Notes: a model not told the origin generated them from the sequence alone. DNA of 64,000 nt from Agromyces protaetiae (GCF_030866785.1 NZ_CP133018.1:4030001-4094000), one strand, 5' to 3'. Counted from the stretch's first letter, positions 8,982 to 17,777 are shown. Numbers and translations: made by a program.

Positions 8982-9053
8982 TGCTGTGACTCCTTTGTCC
9001 TCGGAAAACCGGGCCGACGGTGCTGTCGGCGGTCCAAGCCTAGGAGCGCAATT

Positions 9054-9105
9054 TCGGGCCCTCGGTCACGATCGAGGGCCCGACGGTCACGGTTCCGTGA
9101 CCGTC
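9054..9105. terminator. Two adjacent hairpins at the end of the two-component operon
   Basis: One perfect inverted repeat has 11-bp arms at 9054-9064 and 9073-9083 (TCGGGCCCTCG). A second has 11-bp arms at 9082-9092 and 9095-9105 (GACGGTCACGG) and overlaps the response-regulator stop codon. There is no long U tract, which is normal for high-GC actinobacterial terminators. They probably end the leftward two-component transcript and separate it from the importer operon. Confidence 0.55.
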
Positions 9106-9812
9106 GGCGCGGGGTCCGGATCGGTCGCCAGGATGTACCCGACCCCGCGCACTGAGCGGATGCAGTCACCACCTCCGGTGCTGGCCGCGTCCAGCTTGAG
9201 ACGGAGCCGATACACGGCCGTCTTGACCAGCTCCCGCGCGCCGATGCGCTCGTTCTCGCCCCACGCGAAGGCCAGCAGCTGCGCGAATCCCAGGGTCTCG
9301 TCGGGGTGCGTCATGAGCGCGAGCAACACTCGGTACTCATTGGGCGAGAGCGTCACGGGGGTGCGCCGCACGAGCACCGTCGAGGTGAGCGGCTGCAGGA
9401 CGAGGTCGCCCCGCACGATCTCCTCGACATCGCGCAGCCGCGTCCGGCGCACGAGAGCGCGGGCGCGCAGCGCGAGCTCTCGGGGGTGAAACGGCTTGGT
9501 GACATAGTCGTCAGCGCCCGCCTCCAGCCCTTCCACCCGGTCGTCGGTCTCTTTACGAGCCGTCAGCATCATCACGGGGAGGTTGCCCTGGGCGCGGACG
9601 CGTTTGCACAGCGTCAGTCCCGACTCCCCCGGCAGCATGACGTCGAGCACCAGGAGATCGGGCCGCTGCTCTCGCTGCAGCGCGGTCCAGGCGCGCTCCG
9701 CGTTCGTGAACGCGCGGCATCGGAACCCCTGCGTCTCCAGTGCGAAGGTCACGATGTCGAGCATCGCGCGTTCGTCGTCCACGACGAACGCCAGCGGTTC
9801 GGTCTCGGTCAT
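9087..9812 (-). CDS. OmpR/PhoB-family response regulator
   Basis: This is a 241-residue DNA-binding response regulator partnered with the histidine kinase that overlaps it. The receiver domain (about 6-122) has the acidic pair Asp12-Asp13, the phosphoacceptor Asp57 (LLVLDVMLPG), a Thr switch (MMLTARK) and Lys at about 107 (YVTKPF). The C-terminal winged helix (about 140-230) contains LSPNEYRVLLAL and ends in IRSVRGVGYIL, typical of OmpR/PhoB. Its ATG overlaps the kinase stop (ATGA). No target operator is obvious. Nearest candidates are the importer operon downstream or the isomerase-kinase operon upstream; this is guesswork from position. Confidence 0.92.
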   Translation of the reverse strand: MTETEPLAFVVDDERAMLDIVTFALETQGFRCRAFTNAERAWTALQREQRPDLLVLDVMLPGESGLTLCKRVRAQGNLPVMMLTARKETDDRVEGLEAGADDYVTKPFHPRELALRARALVRRTRLRDVEEIVRGDLVLQPLTSTVLVRRTPVTLSPNEYRVLLALMTHPDETLGFAQLLAFAWGENERIGARELVKTAVYRLRLKLDAASTGGGDCIRSVRGVGYILATDPDPAPTVTEP

Positions 9813-10714
9813 CGGGGCCCCTCGATCGGCAGCGTGAACACGATGTCGGTGCCCCGCCCTAGCAGCGTGTCCAAGTAGATCCTCCCCTGGTGCAGCTCGA
9901 TGATCTGCCGCGAGATGTACAGCCCGATCCCCGATCCGCCGCTGTCGCGGCTGCGTTCGCCCGAGAAGTTCCGGGTGAAGATGCTCTGACGCTCGGCCAC
10001 CGACATGCCGGCGCCGTCGTCGCTCACCGCGATCGTCACGTCGTCCTCGCTCCGCGAGAGGCGTACGGTCACCACACGGTCGTCGTCGGAGTGGCGAACC
10101 GCGTTGGAGACGAGGTTGATCAGCACCTGTTTGATGAGCTGCGCGTCGATCCGAGCGCTCACCGGCGGTCCAGGGGCGTCGAGCACGATGCGGTGTCCGT
10201 GCACGCTGCGCAGTTCGTCGACCGACTCACGCACCACCGTGCGCAGCTCGGTCCACTCCAGCCGCAGTGAGAAGATGCCGGCGTCGATCCGCGCCTCCAC
10301 GAGCAGCTGCTCCGATAGCACGCTCAGCGTCTCGGCGCCGCCCAGGATGGTTCGCAGGAACCGCACCTGTCGTTCGGTGAGCGGCCCCGGCCTGCCCTCG
10401 GCGAGCAGCTCCGCCGACCCACGGATCACCGCGAGCGGCGTCCGCACCTCGTGCGCGAGCACCGACACCTGGTCGGCGCGATTGCGCGCGAGGTGCTCCA
10501 GCTCCGCGGCGTCGCGCTTGAGCGTGTGCAGCCGCACGGCGACGAACGCGCCGAGGACCGAGGCGATCGCGAGTGCGACGATCGCGACGACGACCGCGAG
10601 GCCCGCGGCGCGAACGACCGCCGCCGCAGCGACGACGAGCACCGCGAGCGCGCACAGGGAGGAGAGCACCAGCGTGAGGACGTGCGTCTGGGTGGCGGGG
10701 CGGACCAGGCGCAC
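9809..10714 (-). CDS. Sensor histidine kinase
   Basis: This is a 301-residue membrane histidine kinase. Two close hydrophobic segments fill residues 11-61 with almost no loop between them, so there is no extracellular sensor domain; the signal is probably sensed in the membrane or by a partner. The dimerisation domain has the phosphorylated His88 in LAHEVRTPL. The ATPase domain shows the N box (INLVSNAVRH), the G1 box (VSDDGAGM) and the G2 box (GGSGIGLYISRQI). The start is a GTG at 10714. The gene lies first in the pair and overlaps the response-regulator start by 4 nt. Confidence 0.9.
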   Translation of the reverse strand: MRLVRPATQTHVLTLVLSSLCALAVLVVAAAAVVRAAGLAVVVAIVALAIASVLGAFVAVRLHTLKRDAAELEHLARNRADQVSVLAHEVRTPLAVIRGSAELLAEGRPGPLTERQVRFLRTILGGAETLSVLSEQLLVEARIDAGIFSLRLEWTELRTVVRESVDELRSVHGHRIVLDAPGPPVSARIDAQLIKQVLINLVSNAVRHSDDDRVVTVRLSRSEDDVTIAVSDDGAGMSVAERQSIFTRNFSGERSRDSGGSGIGLYISRQIIELHQGRIYLDTLLGRGTDIVFTLPIEGPR

Positions 10715-10819
10715 GGACTCACCGCCGCCCGGTCGACGTCGATTGCATATGCATCAGCATCGCGCATCCCGAGTGATCGAGTGGCCGGCCGACCGGGCGC
10801 GCGCCGCGGCTCCGAGGGA

Positions 10820-12451
10820 TCAGAGCGCGACGCGACCGATGAGGTTCACCTTCACGCCCATGCGATCGAGCATCGCGGCCTTGGCCACGAGCGCCTTGTC
10901 CGCGGTCTCGGCGTCGGGCGCGTACACGACCTGCGCGTGGTTCGCCTTGTGCCGGGCCATGAACTGGTCGCGGCTGACGTCGTGCAGCACGACGTGCGCG
11001 ATCGGCCACTCCGGGTTGGTCGCATCCTTGCGACGCCGAGTCTCCTCCTCGGGCAACGCCACGACGGAGCCGCGGAAGATGTCGGCCTGCAGGATCCCGT
11101 CGGCGATGAACACGCGGGATACGACGATCTCACCCGGCTTGGACACGCCATTGATGGTCGCGCCACCGGCGGGGAAGAAGACGTGCCCCTGCCGCCATCC
11201 CTCGGCCTGGTCCCAGCCGCCCAGGTGCGAGCCCGGGACGGAGCCCGAGATCTCGTACACCCACACGAACTCGCCGTCATACTCCTCGCCCCAGCGCACG
11301 TCATGCAGCGTGTTGTCGGGAACGAGCCCCATGGCACGCCACACCCGGTCCGTCACGAGCGCGTCCACGGCGACGCCCTCGTCGGCCTCGTTGAAGTGCG
11401 GGAACGCCCGCCCCGGGAACAGCTCGCGCGATCCGTCCCGCGAGGACACCGGCGGGCGCTCGGTGGAGTTGAGGAGGCCCTCCGCGAGATCGGACGCCGG
11501 GACGAGGTCCTTGAGTCCCTGCTGGTACTGGATGCCCACCGCATCCAGGCCGAAGTCGTCGGCGATGCGCAGCGCCGCGATGTACATCTTCAACTGCCAG
11601 CCCACCTGCGCCTCGGTCAGTTCGGTCGCCTCGTCGGTGCCGAATCGGAACGTCATGCCGCGCCCCAGCAGCCATTCGCGAGCCTCGTCGGCTTCGGCAT
11701 CCGTCACCTTCAGCATCTCGGCGTAGAGCGCGGACTGCGAGAGCCGCTCCTTGTAGATGCCGATCGGGTTGAGCAGCTCGTCGTCGAAGATCGCGTTGTA
11801 CATCCCCATGCAGCCCTCGTCGAACACGCCGATGAGGGCCTTGTCGGCCAGCAGCTCGTCGCCGAGCGCACGTCCGAGGGCGACCTCCGGGGTCTGCGGC
11901 AGCTCGGGAAGCGGGCGTACGTGCGACGCATCGTGGGTGATCCGGCCGGTCTCCGTCCACTCCTTGAGGCCATCGCGGAACCAGGGATCGGTGAAGTCGA
12001 CCGACCAGGTCGTGGCGTACGGCTTGCCCATCTTGGTCAGACAGGCGTTGAGACCGAGCAGGCCGACGAGGCCGGGCCAGTCGCCCGCGAAGTTCGCGAC
12101 GGTGAGGATCGGGCCACGATGGGTGCGGAGTCCGGCGAGCACGTGGTGCGAGTACTGCCACACCGCTTCCGCGACGATCAGCGGTGCATCGGCCGGAATG
12201 TGCTTGAACACCTCGAGACCCATCCTCTGGCTCGAGATGAACCCGTGGCCGGTGGCCGGATCCACCTCGTTGGCACGGATCACGCTCCACCCGAGGTCCT
12301 CGAGCGCGCGCGCGACGTCGGCCTCCATCGCGGCCTGCGTGGGCCAGCCGGCGGTGTTCGCCGACTCCCGAAGATCGCCTGAGGCGATGAGATACGCCGT
12401 CTTCGGCGCGACCTCGGGGCGTGTCGAAGGGGCGGGCAGGGTGTAGGTCAT
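10820..12451 (-). CDS. L-fucose/L-arabinose isomerase-like sugar isomerase
   Basis: This is a 543-residue protein of the fucose/arabinose isomerase fold, which interconverts an aldose and ketose with a bound Mn2+. Visible family-like pieces are YLIASGDLRES near the start, VAEAVWQYSHHVLAGLR and GPILTVANFAGDWPGLVGLLGLNACL in the middle, and FDEGCMGMYNAIFDDELL further on, with acidic and His residues suited to metal binding. It is shorter than E. coli FucI (591) and divergent, so the sugar is uncertain; fucose, arabinose, rhamnose or a tetrose/pentose analogue are all possible. Its ATG overlaps the stop of the FGGY kinase gene (ATGA), giving the standard isomerase plus kinase pair under the LacI operator. 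Confidence 0.78.
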   Translation of the reverse strand: MTYTLPAPSTRPEVAPKTAYLIASGDLRESANTAGWPTQAAMEADVARALEDLGWSVIRANEVDPATGHGFISSQRMGLEVFKHIPADAPLIVAEAVWQYSHHVLAGLRTHRGPILTVANFAGDWPGLVGLLGLNACLTKMGKPYATTWSVDFTDPWFRDGLKEWTETGRITHDASHVRPLPELPQTPEVALGRALGDELLADKALIGVFDEGCMGMYNAIFDDELLNPIGIYKERLSQSALYAEMLKVTDAEADEAREWLLGRGMTFRFGTDEATELTEAQVGWQLKMYIAALRIADDFGLDAVGIQYQQGLKDLVPASDLAEGLLNSTERPPVSSRDGSRELFPGRAFPHFNEADEGVAVDALVTDRVWRAMGLVPDNTLHDVRWGEEYDGEFVWVYEISGSVPGSHLGGWDQAEGWRQGHVFFPAGGATINGVSKPGEIVVSRVFIADGILQADIFRGSVVALPEEETRRRKDATNPEWPIAHVVLHDVSRDQFMARHKANHAQVVYAPDAETADKALVAKAAMLDRMGVKVNLIGRVAL

Positions 12452-13968
12452 GCGGGTGTTCCTTCCGTGCGTTGCAGGGCGGTGAGGGCGTGCGTCACCG
12501 GGACGGTCGCCTCGTAGAGCGCGAGATAGTGCGGGAAGAGCTCGTCGTAGCGCCGGGCTGCTTCCGGGCGGGGCGTCACCGTCGTGACCATCGGATTCCA
12601 GTCGGCGATCACGGGGGCCGCACCCCCTTCGGCGATCGCTGCGGCCGCGAGATGGGCCGCCCCGTAGCTCGCGCCGACGGTCGTGCGCGGGACCTCCTGC
12701 ACGAGGCCCGTGACGTCGGACACGATCTGGAGCCACAGCGCACCCTGGGTGCCGCCGCCGACCGCGACGATGCGCCGGATGTCGGCGCCTGCGGCACGCA
12801 TCGTCTCGACGTTGTGGCGCACGGCGAAGGCCGTCGCCTCCAGCACGGCGCGGTACAGGTCGCCTCGTCCGTGCCTGAGCGTGAGCCCGGCGATGACACC
12901 GCGCGCGTCGGGGTCGAGGATCGGCGTACGCTCACCGGCGAAGTACGGCAACGCGAGCAGGCCGTGCGCCCCCGCGGGCGACGCCGCCGCCTCGAGCAGC
13001 AGGGTCTGGTAGTCGGCCCCGGTGAGATCCTTCAGCCAGCCGGTGAGCGCCCCAGACGTGGCCAGGCCCCCGGCGAGGTTGCGGGTACCGGGGAACGCGC
13101 CCGCCGTGGTCCACATCGACGGGGTGCGGAGCGTCTGCGGGCCGGTCGCGACGAGGAACATCGTCGTGCCGTACATGAGCATGAGATCGCCCTCGCCGTG
13201 GGCTCCGACGCTGACCGCCTCCGACCACGCGTCGATCGTGCCGGCGACGACGGGCGTACCGGTCGCCAAGCCGGTCTCGGCGGCGGCCTCGGCGGTCACG
13301 GTGCCCGCGACCTCCCCGGCCCACAGCAGCTGCGGCGCCTCGATCCCGGGCGCGAAGCGTTCGAGCCAGGGGCCGTGCCACCGCTCGTTCTCGACGTCGT
13401 ACAGCGGTGACATCTGGCTCGCCGACTGGTGATCGAGCACGTACGCGCCGGTCAAGCGGCGGGCCAGCCACGACGCCGGCATGAACAGGCGCCGCGCGCG
13501 GGCGTACGCATCGGGCTCCTCGTCGGCGATCCACTGCACCTTCGGACCGCCGGCCTGGGTGGTGAGCGCGGATCCGCCGATCTCGACGATCGCCTCGGTG
13601 CCGAGCTCCTCCGTCATCCGCGCGATCTGGGCGGTGGCACGCGTGTCGACGCCGTACAGGATGGCGGGGCGCACCGGCACATCGTCGGCGTCGGTCAGCA
13701 GCACGCACGGCCCCATGCCGCTGACGCCGATCGCGGTGATCACGACCTCGTCCTCGCGGTCGCCGATCTGGGCGAGCAGGTCGCGGGCGAGCACGACGAA
13801 CTCGCGCCACCAGACCTCGCCGTCCATCTCTACCCACCCGTCGCGCGGGCGCGACACCTCATGCGCGACGGTGGCGGCGGCGATCACGGAGCCGCCCGCG
13901 TCGACCAGCACGCCCTTGCTGCTGGACGTGCCGATGTCGACACCGAGCGTGCACGCGATGCGGCGCAT
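12448..13968 (-). CDS. FGGY-family carbohydrate kinase
   Basis: This is a 506-residue sugar kinase that should phosphorylate the ketose made by the overlapping isomerase. It has the two-domain FGGY layout: N-terminal ATP/sugar motif LGVDIGTSSSKGVLVDAGGS, the sugar-site Asp in YGVDTRATAQ, GTIDAWSEAVSVGAH as the hinge, and C-terminal VGGGTQGALWLQIVSDVTG with the adenosine loop. Length fits xylulokinase/gluconokinase/rhamnulokinase relatives. The start ATG at 13968 is 34 nt from a LacI-type operator that probably overlaps the promoter. Substrate assignment follows the isomerase, which is itself unresolved. Confidence 0.88.
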   Translation of the reverse strand: MRRIACTLGVDIGTSSSKGVLVDAGGSVIAAATVAHEVSRPRDGWVEMDGEVWWREFVVLARDLLAQIGDREDEVVITAIGVSGMGPCVLLTDADDVPVRPAILYGVDTRATAQIARMTEELGTEAIVEIGGSALTTQAGGPKVQWIADEEPDAYARARRLFMPASWLARRLTGAYVLDHQSASQMSPLYDVENERWHGPWLERFAPGIEAPQLLWAGEVAGTVTAEAAAETGLATGTPVVAGTIDAWSEAVSVGAHGEGDLMLMYGTTMFLVATGPQTLRTPSMWTTAGAFPGTRNLAGGLATSGALTGWLKDLTGADYQTLLLEAAASPAGAHGLLALPYFAGERTPILDPDARGVIAGLTLRHGRGDLYRAVLEATAFAVRHNVETMRAAGADIRRIVAVGGGTQGALWLQIVSDVTGLVQEVPRTTVGASYGAAHLAAAAIAEGGAAPVIADWNPMVTTVTPRPEAARRYDELFPHYLALYEATVPVTHALTALQRTEGTPA

Positions 13969-14001
13969 GGAACCTCCTCGTGGAACTCAACGAGCGTAAG
14001 C

Positions 14002-14015
14002 TGAAACCGATTTCA
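14002..14015. promoter_or_regulatory. LacI-family operator upstream of the kinase-isomerase operon
   Basis: The 14 bases TGAAACCGATTTCA form an inverted repeat (TGAAA-N4-TTTCA) that closely resembles LacI/GalR-family operators with a central CG. It lies 34 nt before the FGGY kinase ATG and 75 nt after the stop of the LacI-type gene, so that regulator is the natural candidate. Repression relieved by the pathway sugar is inferred. Confidence 0.72.
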
Positions 14016-14089
14016 TTTCTACTCGGGCGCGGCTGACCGAGGATGTCGCGGGGCGGCGGGGCGAGGAGCCGCCGCCCACGGTCACGAAC

Positions 14090-15070
14090 TCACCGAGGCT
14101 GTGCGGGACGCACGACGCCGTGCAGCGTGAGTGTGCGCGGCGGCCGGCCGTCGCCGTGCAGGCGATCGAGCAGCATCTGCGCGCCGGTCTCGCCCATGTC
14201 GCGCGCAGGGAGGCGCACCACCGTGACGGCGTCGACCGGCAGCGTCGCGTAGGGGAGCGAGCCGATCACGGCCACCCCGAGGGCGGGCGGTGTGAGCCCG
14301 TGCTCGGCGAGGCGCTGAAGGACGCCGACGCCGAGCAGGTTGTTGCCGGCCACGATGGCGTCCGGGGGGTCCGATGCGGCCAGCAGCTCGTCGACCGCCG
14401 AGCGACCCCCTTCGACGCGGAAGGTCGAGTACCGCAACCGCGCACTCGGCGCCGCGAGCCCTCGCCGCTCCAGTGCGGCGCGCCATCCCTCCGCGCGCTG
14501 ACGGGCGGTCTCGACCGTCTCGGGCCCGGTCACGCACGCGATCCGGCCGTACCCCGCATCGAGCAGGGCCTCGGTCGCCGCAGCACCCGCTTCGCGGTTG
14601 TCCATCACGACCGCGTCCATCGCGGCCTCCAACGTTCGGTCCACGGCGACCACCGGACGCCCGTGCTCGTGCAGGGCGCCGAGGTCGGTTCCCGCGTCGG
14701 CCGCGGCGATGATCACGCCCGCCATCCGCGCCGACACCGCGACGTCGAGATACGCCGCCTCCTTGGCACGGTCGCCGTCGGTGTTGCAGAGCACCACCGA
14801 GTACCCGGCGTCGTTGGCGACGTCCTCGACACCGCGGGCCATCTCCGTGAAATACGGATTCTCGATGTCGGGGATGACGAGGGCGATGACCTCCGACGAC
14901 TGCGTGCGCAACGCGCGGGCCGTGCCGCTGGGGGTGAATCGCAGCTCGGCGGCCGCACGGCGCACGGCCTCGGCCTTGCCGGCCGAGACCGGGACGACAC
15001 CGCTGTAGACGCGGGACACCGTGGCCGGCGAGACGCCCGCGAGCTTCGCGACGTCGTAGATCGTGGCCAT
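14090..15070 (-). CDS. LacI-family transcriptional regulator
   Basis: This is a 326-residue LacI/GalR repressor. The N-terminal helix-turn-helix and hinge read TIYDVAKLAGVSPATVSRV, followed by a sugar-binding core with VIALVIPDIENPYFTEMARGVEDVA and VVLCNTDGD. The C-terminal subdomain has the expected GNNLLGVGVLQRLAEHGLTPP. It lies immediately upstream of the FGGY kinase and isomerase genes, in the same direction, and a LacI operator sits between. It likely represses that operon and may regulate itself. The effector sugar is not visible. Confidence 0.92.
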   Translation of the reverse strand: MATIYDVAKLAGVSPATVSRVYSGVVPVSAGKAEAVRRAAAELRFTPSGTARALRTQSSEVIALVIPDIENPYFTEMARGVEDVANDAGYSVVLCNTDGDRAKEAAYLDVAVSARMAGVIIAAADAGTDLGALHEHGRPVVAVDRTLEAAMDAVVMDNREAGAAATEALLDAGYGRIACVTGPETVETARQRAEGWRAALERRGLAAPSARLRYSTFRVEGGRSAVDELLAASDPPDAIVAGNNLLGVGVLQRLAEHGLTPPALGVAVIGSLPYATLPVDAVTVVRLPARDMGETGAQMLLDRLHGDGRPPRTLTLHGVVRPAQPR

Positions 15071-15103
15071 CGGCTCACTGTAGCGGGCGCTCGGGGGCGA
15101 CGC

Positions 15104-15145
15104 GGGTGCCGCCGCAGCGTCACGCTCGACCCTGCGGCGGCACCC
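15104..15145 (-). terminator. Hairpin downstream of the secreted BNR protein gene
   Basis: Perfect 14-bp arms (GGGTGCCGCCGCAG at 15104-15117 and its complement at 15132-15145) enclose a 14-nt loop. It lies 16 nt beyond the stop of the leftward BNR-protein gene and before the LacI gene, so it probably ends the glycan operon. Confidence 0.6.
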
Positions 15146-15146
15146 C

Positions 15147-15180
15147 GTGCGTGCGGCCCGTCAGTGCGTGCGGCCCGTCA
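15147..15180. repeat. Perfect 17-bp tandem duplication spanning a stop codon
   Basis: GTGCGTGCGGCCCGTCA occurs twice without a gap (15147-15163 and 15164-15180). On the coding (minus) strand the first copy encodes the last residues TGRTH of the BNR protein and the TGA that ends it comes from the second copy. The repeat length is not a multiple of three. Confidence 0.9.
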
Positions 15181-16666
15181 CCGTCACCCACGCCGACGGG
15201 TCCGACGCCGCGCCGGCGCCGTACTCGTTCACCGCCGTGACCGTGACCTGGTAGCGGCCCGGCTTGAGGTCCGTCAGCACCGCGGCCGTGGCATCCGTCG
15301 CGGTCTCGACGCGCGCCGTCGCCCCCGACTTGGCCGCCGCCTCGACGACGTAGCCGGTGATGGGCGCGTCGCCGCCGTCGACGGGCGCGGCCCACGACAC
15401 CTGCAGCGACCGGCCACCGCCGACGGCGACCGCCTCGGTCGGCGCCGCGGGCACGTCCCGCAGCGAGAGGTCGGCGACCGGGATGCGCGTGAACTCGACG
15501 TCCTCCTTGTTCGTGCCGTAGGCGACCCAGAGGTGCTCATCCCAGACGATGCTCTTCTGGTAGCTGTAGCCGAGGTTCTTCGACCGGCCCTCGTAGCGGC
15601 GCGGCTGCAGGTCGTTCGAGTCCCGCAGCGCGTAGCCCTGATCGAATGTCTCGCCGTCCGCGCTCAGCACGACGACGAGCGGGAACCGATCCCGGGTGCC
15701 GGTCAGGCTGCCGACGAGGAAGGCGGTGCCGTCGGGCAGGTTGCCGGCGCTCTGCTTCGTGCGCGAGTCCGGGATGTTCGTGACGACCGAGCGCGACCAG
15801 GTCTCGCCGTCGTCCTCGCTCACCGAGGCGAGCTTGAACATGCTGCTGCCACCCTGGTCGCGGAAGGTCATGACGATGTCGCCGTCCGCCTGCACGAACC
15901 AGCTCGGCTCGAGCTCGCGCGACATCTCGTCCTCGAGGTACGGCTGGTTCTCGAGCTCGCCCTGCGTCCAGCCGGTCAGACCCAGCGGGTCGTCGGTGAA
16001 GTACGGCTTCACCTGCAGACCGGGCTGCACGTGGAACGCGGTGAGGATCCGGCCGCTCGGCAGCGCTCTGACGTCCTGTTCGATGATGCCGAGCACCGGG
16101 TTGCCGTCGGCGTCCGTGACGGGTTGCGGGTCCGTCCAGTTCACGCCGTCGGTGCTCGTGACGGCCAGCGTGTAGCCACCACGGGGCACGAGCGCGGCGG
16201 GCCACACGTTGAGGTAGGCGACGAGGGTCTCGCCGTCGGTCCACAGTCCGCCGTTCGAGGTGTAGCCGTCCGTCCGCGGCTCGGTCAGCGGGATCGGCTC
16301 CGACCACACGTCGCCGTCGTCGCTGACGCTGTACGTGACGATCGTGTCCGGCGAGTCCTCGTCCTGCGCCGAGCTCTGCCACTGCGCGTAGAGCTTGCCC
16401 TTGAAGGGCAAGAGGACCGTGCCGTGGTTGAACTTGAGGTCGTCGTCTCCGGGTTCGAAGATCGTGACGGTCTCGGCGTGCTCGGCCTGTGGCAGCCCGA
16501 GGGCGTTGCGCTCGGACGTGTCGATCAGGCCGTCGGTCACGCGGATGGGCGAGGACTCCTCGGCGTGCGCCGGCGCGCCGGCCAGGCCGGCGATCAGCGC
16601 GGCGGCGCCGAGCACGGCTCCGCCCGTGAGCAGCCGTCTCCGGCGTGAGATGTTCGAGGGCGACAT
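15161..16666 (-). CDS. Secreted BNR/sialidase-fold protein with a C-terminal fibronectin type III domain
   Basis: This is a 501-residue exported protein. The signal peptide begins SRRRRLLTG and ends at AHAEE; the RR pair makes Tat export possible. Residues about 50-400 form a six-bladed-type BNR propeller with Asp-box-like turns (SDDGDVW, STDGVNW, SEDDGETW), and about 405-495 is a fibronectin III domain (TEAVAVGGGRSLQVSWAAP, ITGYVVEA). BNR propellers include sialidases, some rhamnosidases and uronate lyases. I cannot find the full arginine triad of true sialidases with certainty, and the GH78 rhamnosidase in the same operon makes a rhamnose-linked substrate equally plausible. The ATG at 16666 follows AAGGAG by 5 nt; an upstream ATG at 16690 has no such site. 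Confidence 0.8.
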   Translation of the reverse strand: MSPSNISRRRRLLTGGAVLGAAALIAGLAGAPAHAEESSPIRVTDGLIDTSERNALGLPQAEHAETVTIFEPGDDDLKFNHGTVLLPFKGKLYAQWQSSAQDEDSPDTIVTYSVSDDGDVWSEPIPLTEPRTDGYTSNGGLWTDGETLVAYLNVWPAALVPRGGYTLAVTSTDGVNWTDPQPVTDADGNPVLGIIEQDVRALPSGRILTAFHVQPGLQVKPYFTDDPLGLTGWTQGELENQPYLEDEMSRELEPSWFVQADGDIVMTFRDQGGSSMFKLASVSEDDGETWSRSVVTNIPDSRTKQSAGNLPDGTAFLVGSLTGTRDRFPLVVVLSADGETFDQGYALRDSNDLQPRRYEGRSKNLGYSYQKSIVWDEHLWVAYGTNKEDVEFTRIPVADLSLRDVPAAPTEAVAVGGGRSLQVSWAAPVDGGDAPITGYVVEAAAKSGATARVETATDATAAVLTDLKPGRYQVTVTAVNEYGAGAASDPSAWVTVTGRTH

Positions 16667-16809
16667 TGCAACTCCTTCATCGTGTGGCATCCGTCAGCGG
16701 ACACCGTCTTGGGTGGTTGCGGGTTTCCAGTGGGCTGGGGCGGCCGCAGGGGCCGGGCTGCTCTGGGACCGGGCCGCGCGTCGCCGCAGCCCGGTGGTGG
16801 TGCCGGGAC

Positions 16810-17676
16810 TCAGTGGAAGCGGGGAACGGCCTGCTCGAGGTGTGCGAGCACCTGCGCATCCGGCTCCGGGATGGGCATCCGCCGGCCGCCGACCGATCGC
16901 CCGGCGAGGCGGTGGACGGCACGCATCCGCGCGGGTGAGCCGTCGACGATCGCGACGACCTGGTCGATGTCGTGCTGGAGCTCCGCGACGCGCGCGTCGT
17001 CGGCGACGATGAGCGCCTCGCGCATGGCGAGGAACGGGGGCGCGAACACGGATGCCACGCCCGAGATCACGCCGTCGGCCCCCGCCTGCCCGGCGCGGGC
17101 GAAATCGCCGTCCGCGCCGGTGTAGATGCGGAAGCCCTCGGGCAGGCGGGCACGGAACGACGAGATGAGGTCGAGCGATTCGCCGCTCACCTTCACTCCC
17201 ACCACGCCGGGCAGGCCCGCGAGCCGCACGATGAGGTCCTCGTCGACGGGGATCCCCGTACGCGCCTCGAACATGTACACGTAGATGTCGAGGCCGTCCG
17301 CCTCGGCGGCGACGCCGCGGAAGAAGTCGTAGACCTCCTCGGGCGGCGCGGGCAGGTAGTAGGGCGTGAGCACCGCGATCTCCCGGGCGCCCGCGCGGCG
17401 CGCCCCGTCGATCAGCTGCGACACCTCGAACCGACTCGCCGCACCGACGTGCACGATCACGCGCATATCGGTGAGGATCTCGACGGAAAGCCGCGCGATG
17501 GTGTTCCGCTCGTCGATCGAGAGCGCGGGGAACTCGCCCGTCGTGCCGAGTACCAGCGCGCCCTGCACACCCGAGGCGGCGACGTAGTCGAGGATCTGCC
17601 GGGACCCGTCGAGGTCGAGTGCGCCGGCCTCGTCGAAGGCGAGCGGAACGGCGGTGATGATGTCGTGCGAGCGCAT
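16810..17676 (-). CDS. DHDPS/NAL-family lyase of the glycan operon
   Basis: This 288-residue barrel enzyme belongs to the dihydrodipicolinate synthase/N-acetylneuraminate lyase family. It has the carboxylate loop LGTTGEFPALS at about 43-53 and the Schiff-base Lys in VGVKVSGES. The usual YNxPxxTG is changed: the sequence is YMFEARTG, so the catalytic Tyr and the RTG are kept while Asn and Pro are replaced. That places it in a divergent branch whose substrate is unknown. It lies between the binding-protein gene and the BNR-protein gene; a possible weak hairpin (arms at 16753-16761 and 16786-16794) follows it. A keto-deoxy sugar released from the imported glycan is the likely substrate. Confidence 0.85.
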   Translation of the reverse strand: MRSHDIITAVPLAFDEAGALDLDGSRQILDYVAASGVQGALVLGTTGEFPALSIDERNTIARLSVEILTDMRVIVHVGAASRFEVSQLIDGARRAGAREIAVLTPYYLPAPPEEVYDFFRGVAAEADGLDIYVYMFEARTGIPVDEDLIVRLAGLPGVVGVKVSGESLDLISSFRARLPEGFRIYTGADGDFARAGQAGADGVISGVASVFAPPFLAMREALIVADDARVAELQHDIDQVVAIVDGSPARMRAVHRLAGRSVGGRRMPIPEPDAQVLAHLEQAVPRFH

Positions 17677-17715
17677 GGAGATCAGGTCTTTCGAACGGAG
17701 AACGAGGGTGAGAGG

Positions 17716-17753
17716 GTGCCGGCGCGCGGGTCAGCGGAGCCGCGCGCCGGCAC
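17716..17753 (-). terminator. Strong hairpin after the CUT1 binding-protein gene
   Basis: Perfect 14-bp arms (GTGCCGGCGCGCGG and its complement) flank a 10-nt loop. It lies 25 nt past the binding-protein stop and upstream of the lyase gene, inside the operon. Such a hairpin may partly stop transcription or protect the upstream mRNA, keeping the binding protein in excess over the downstream enzymes. Confidence 0.55.
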
Positions 17754-17777
17754 TGGGCCGACCGGCGAACGCGCGGG

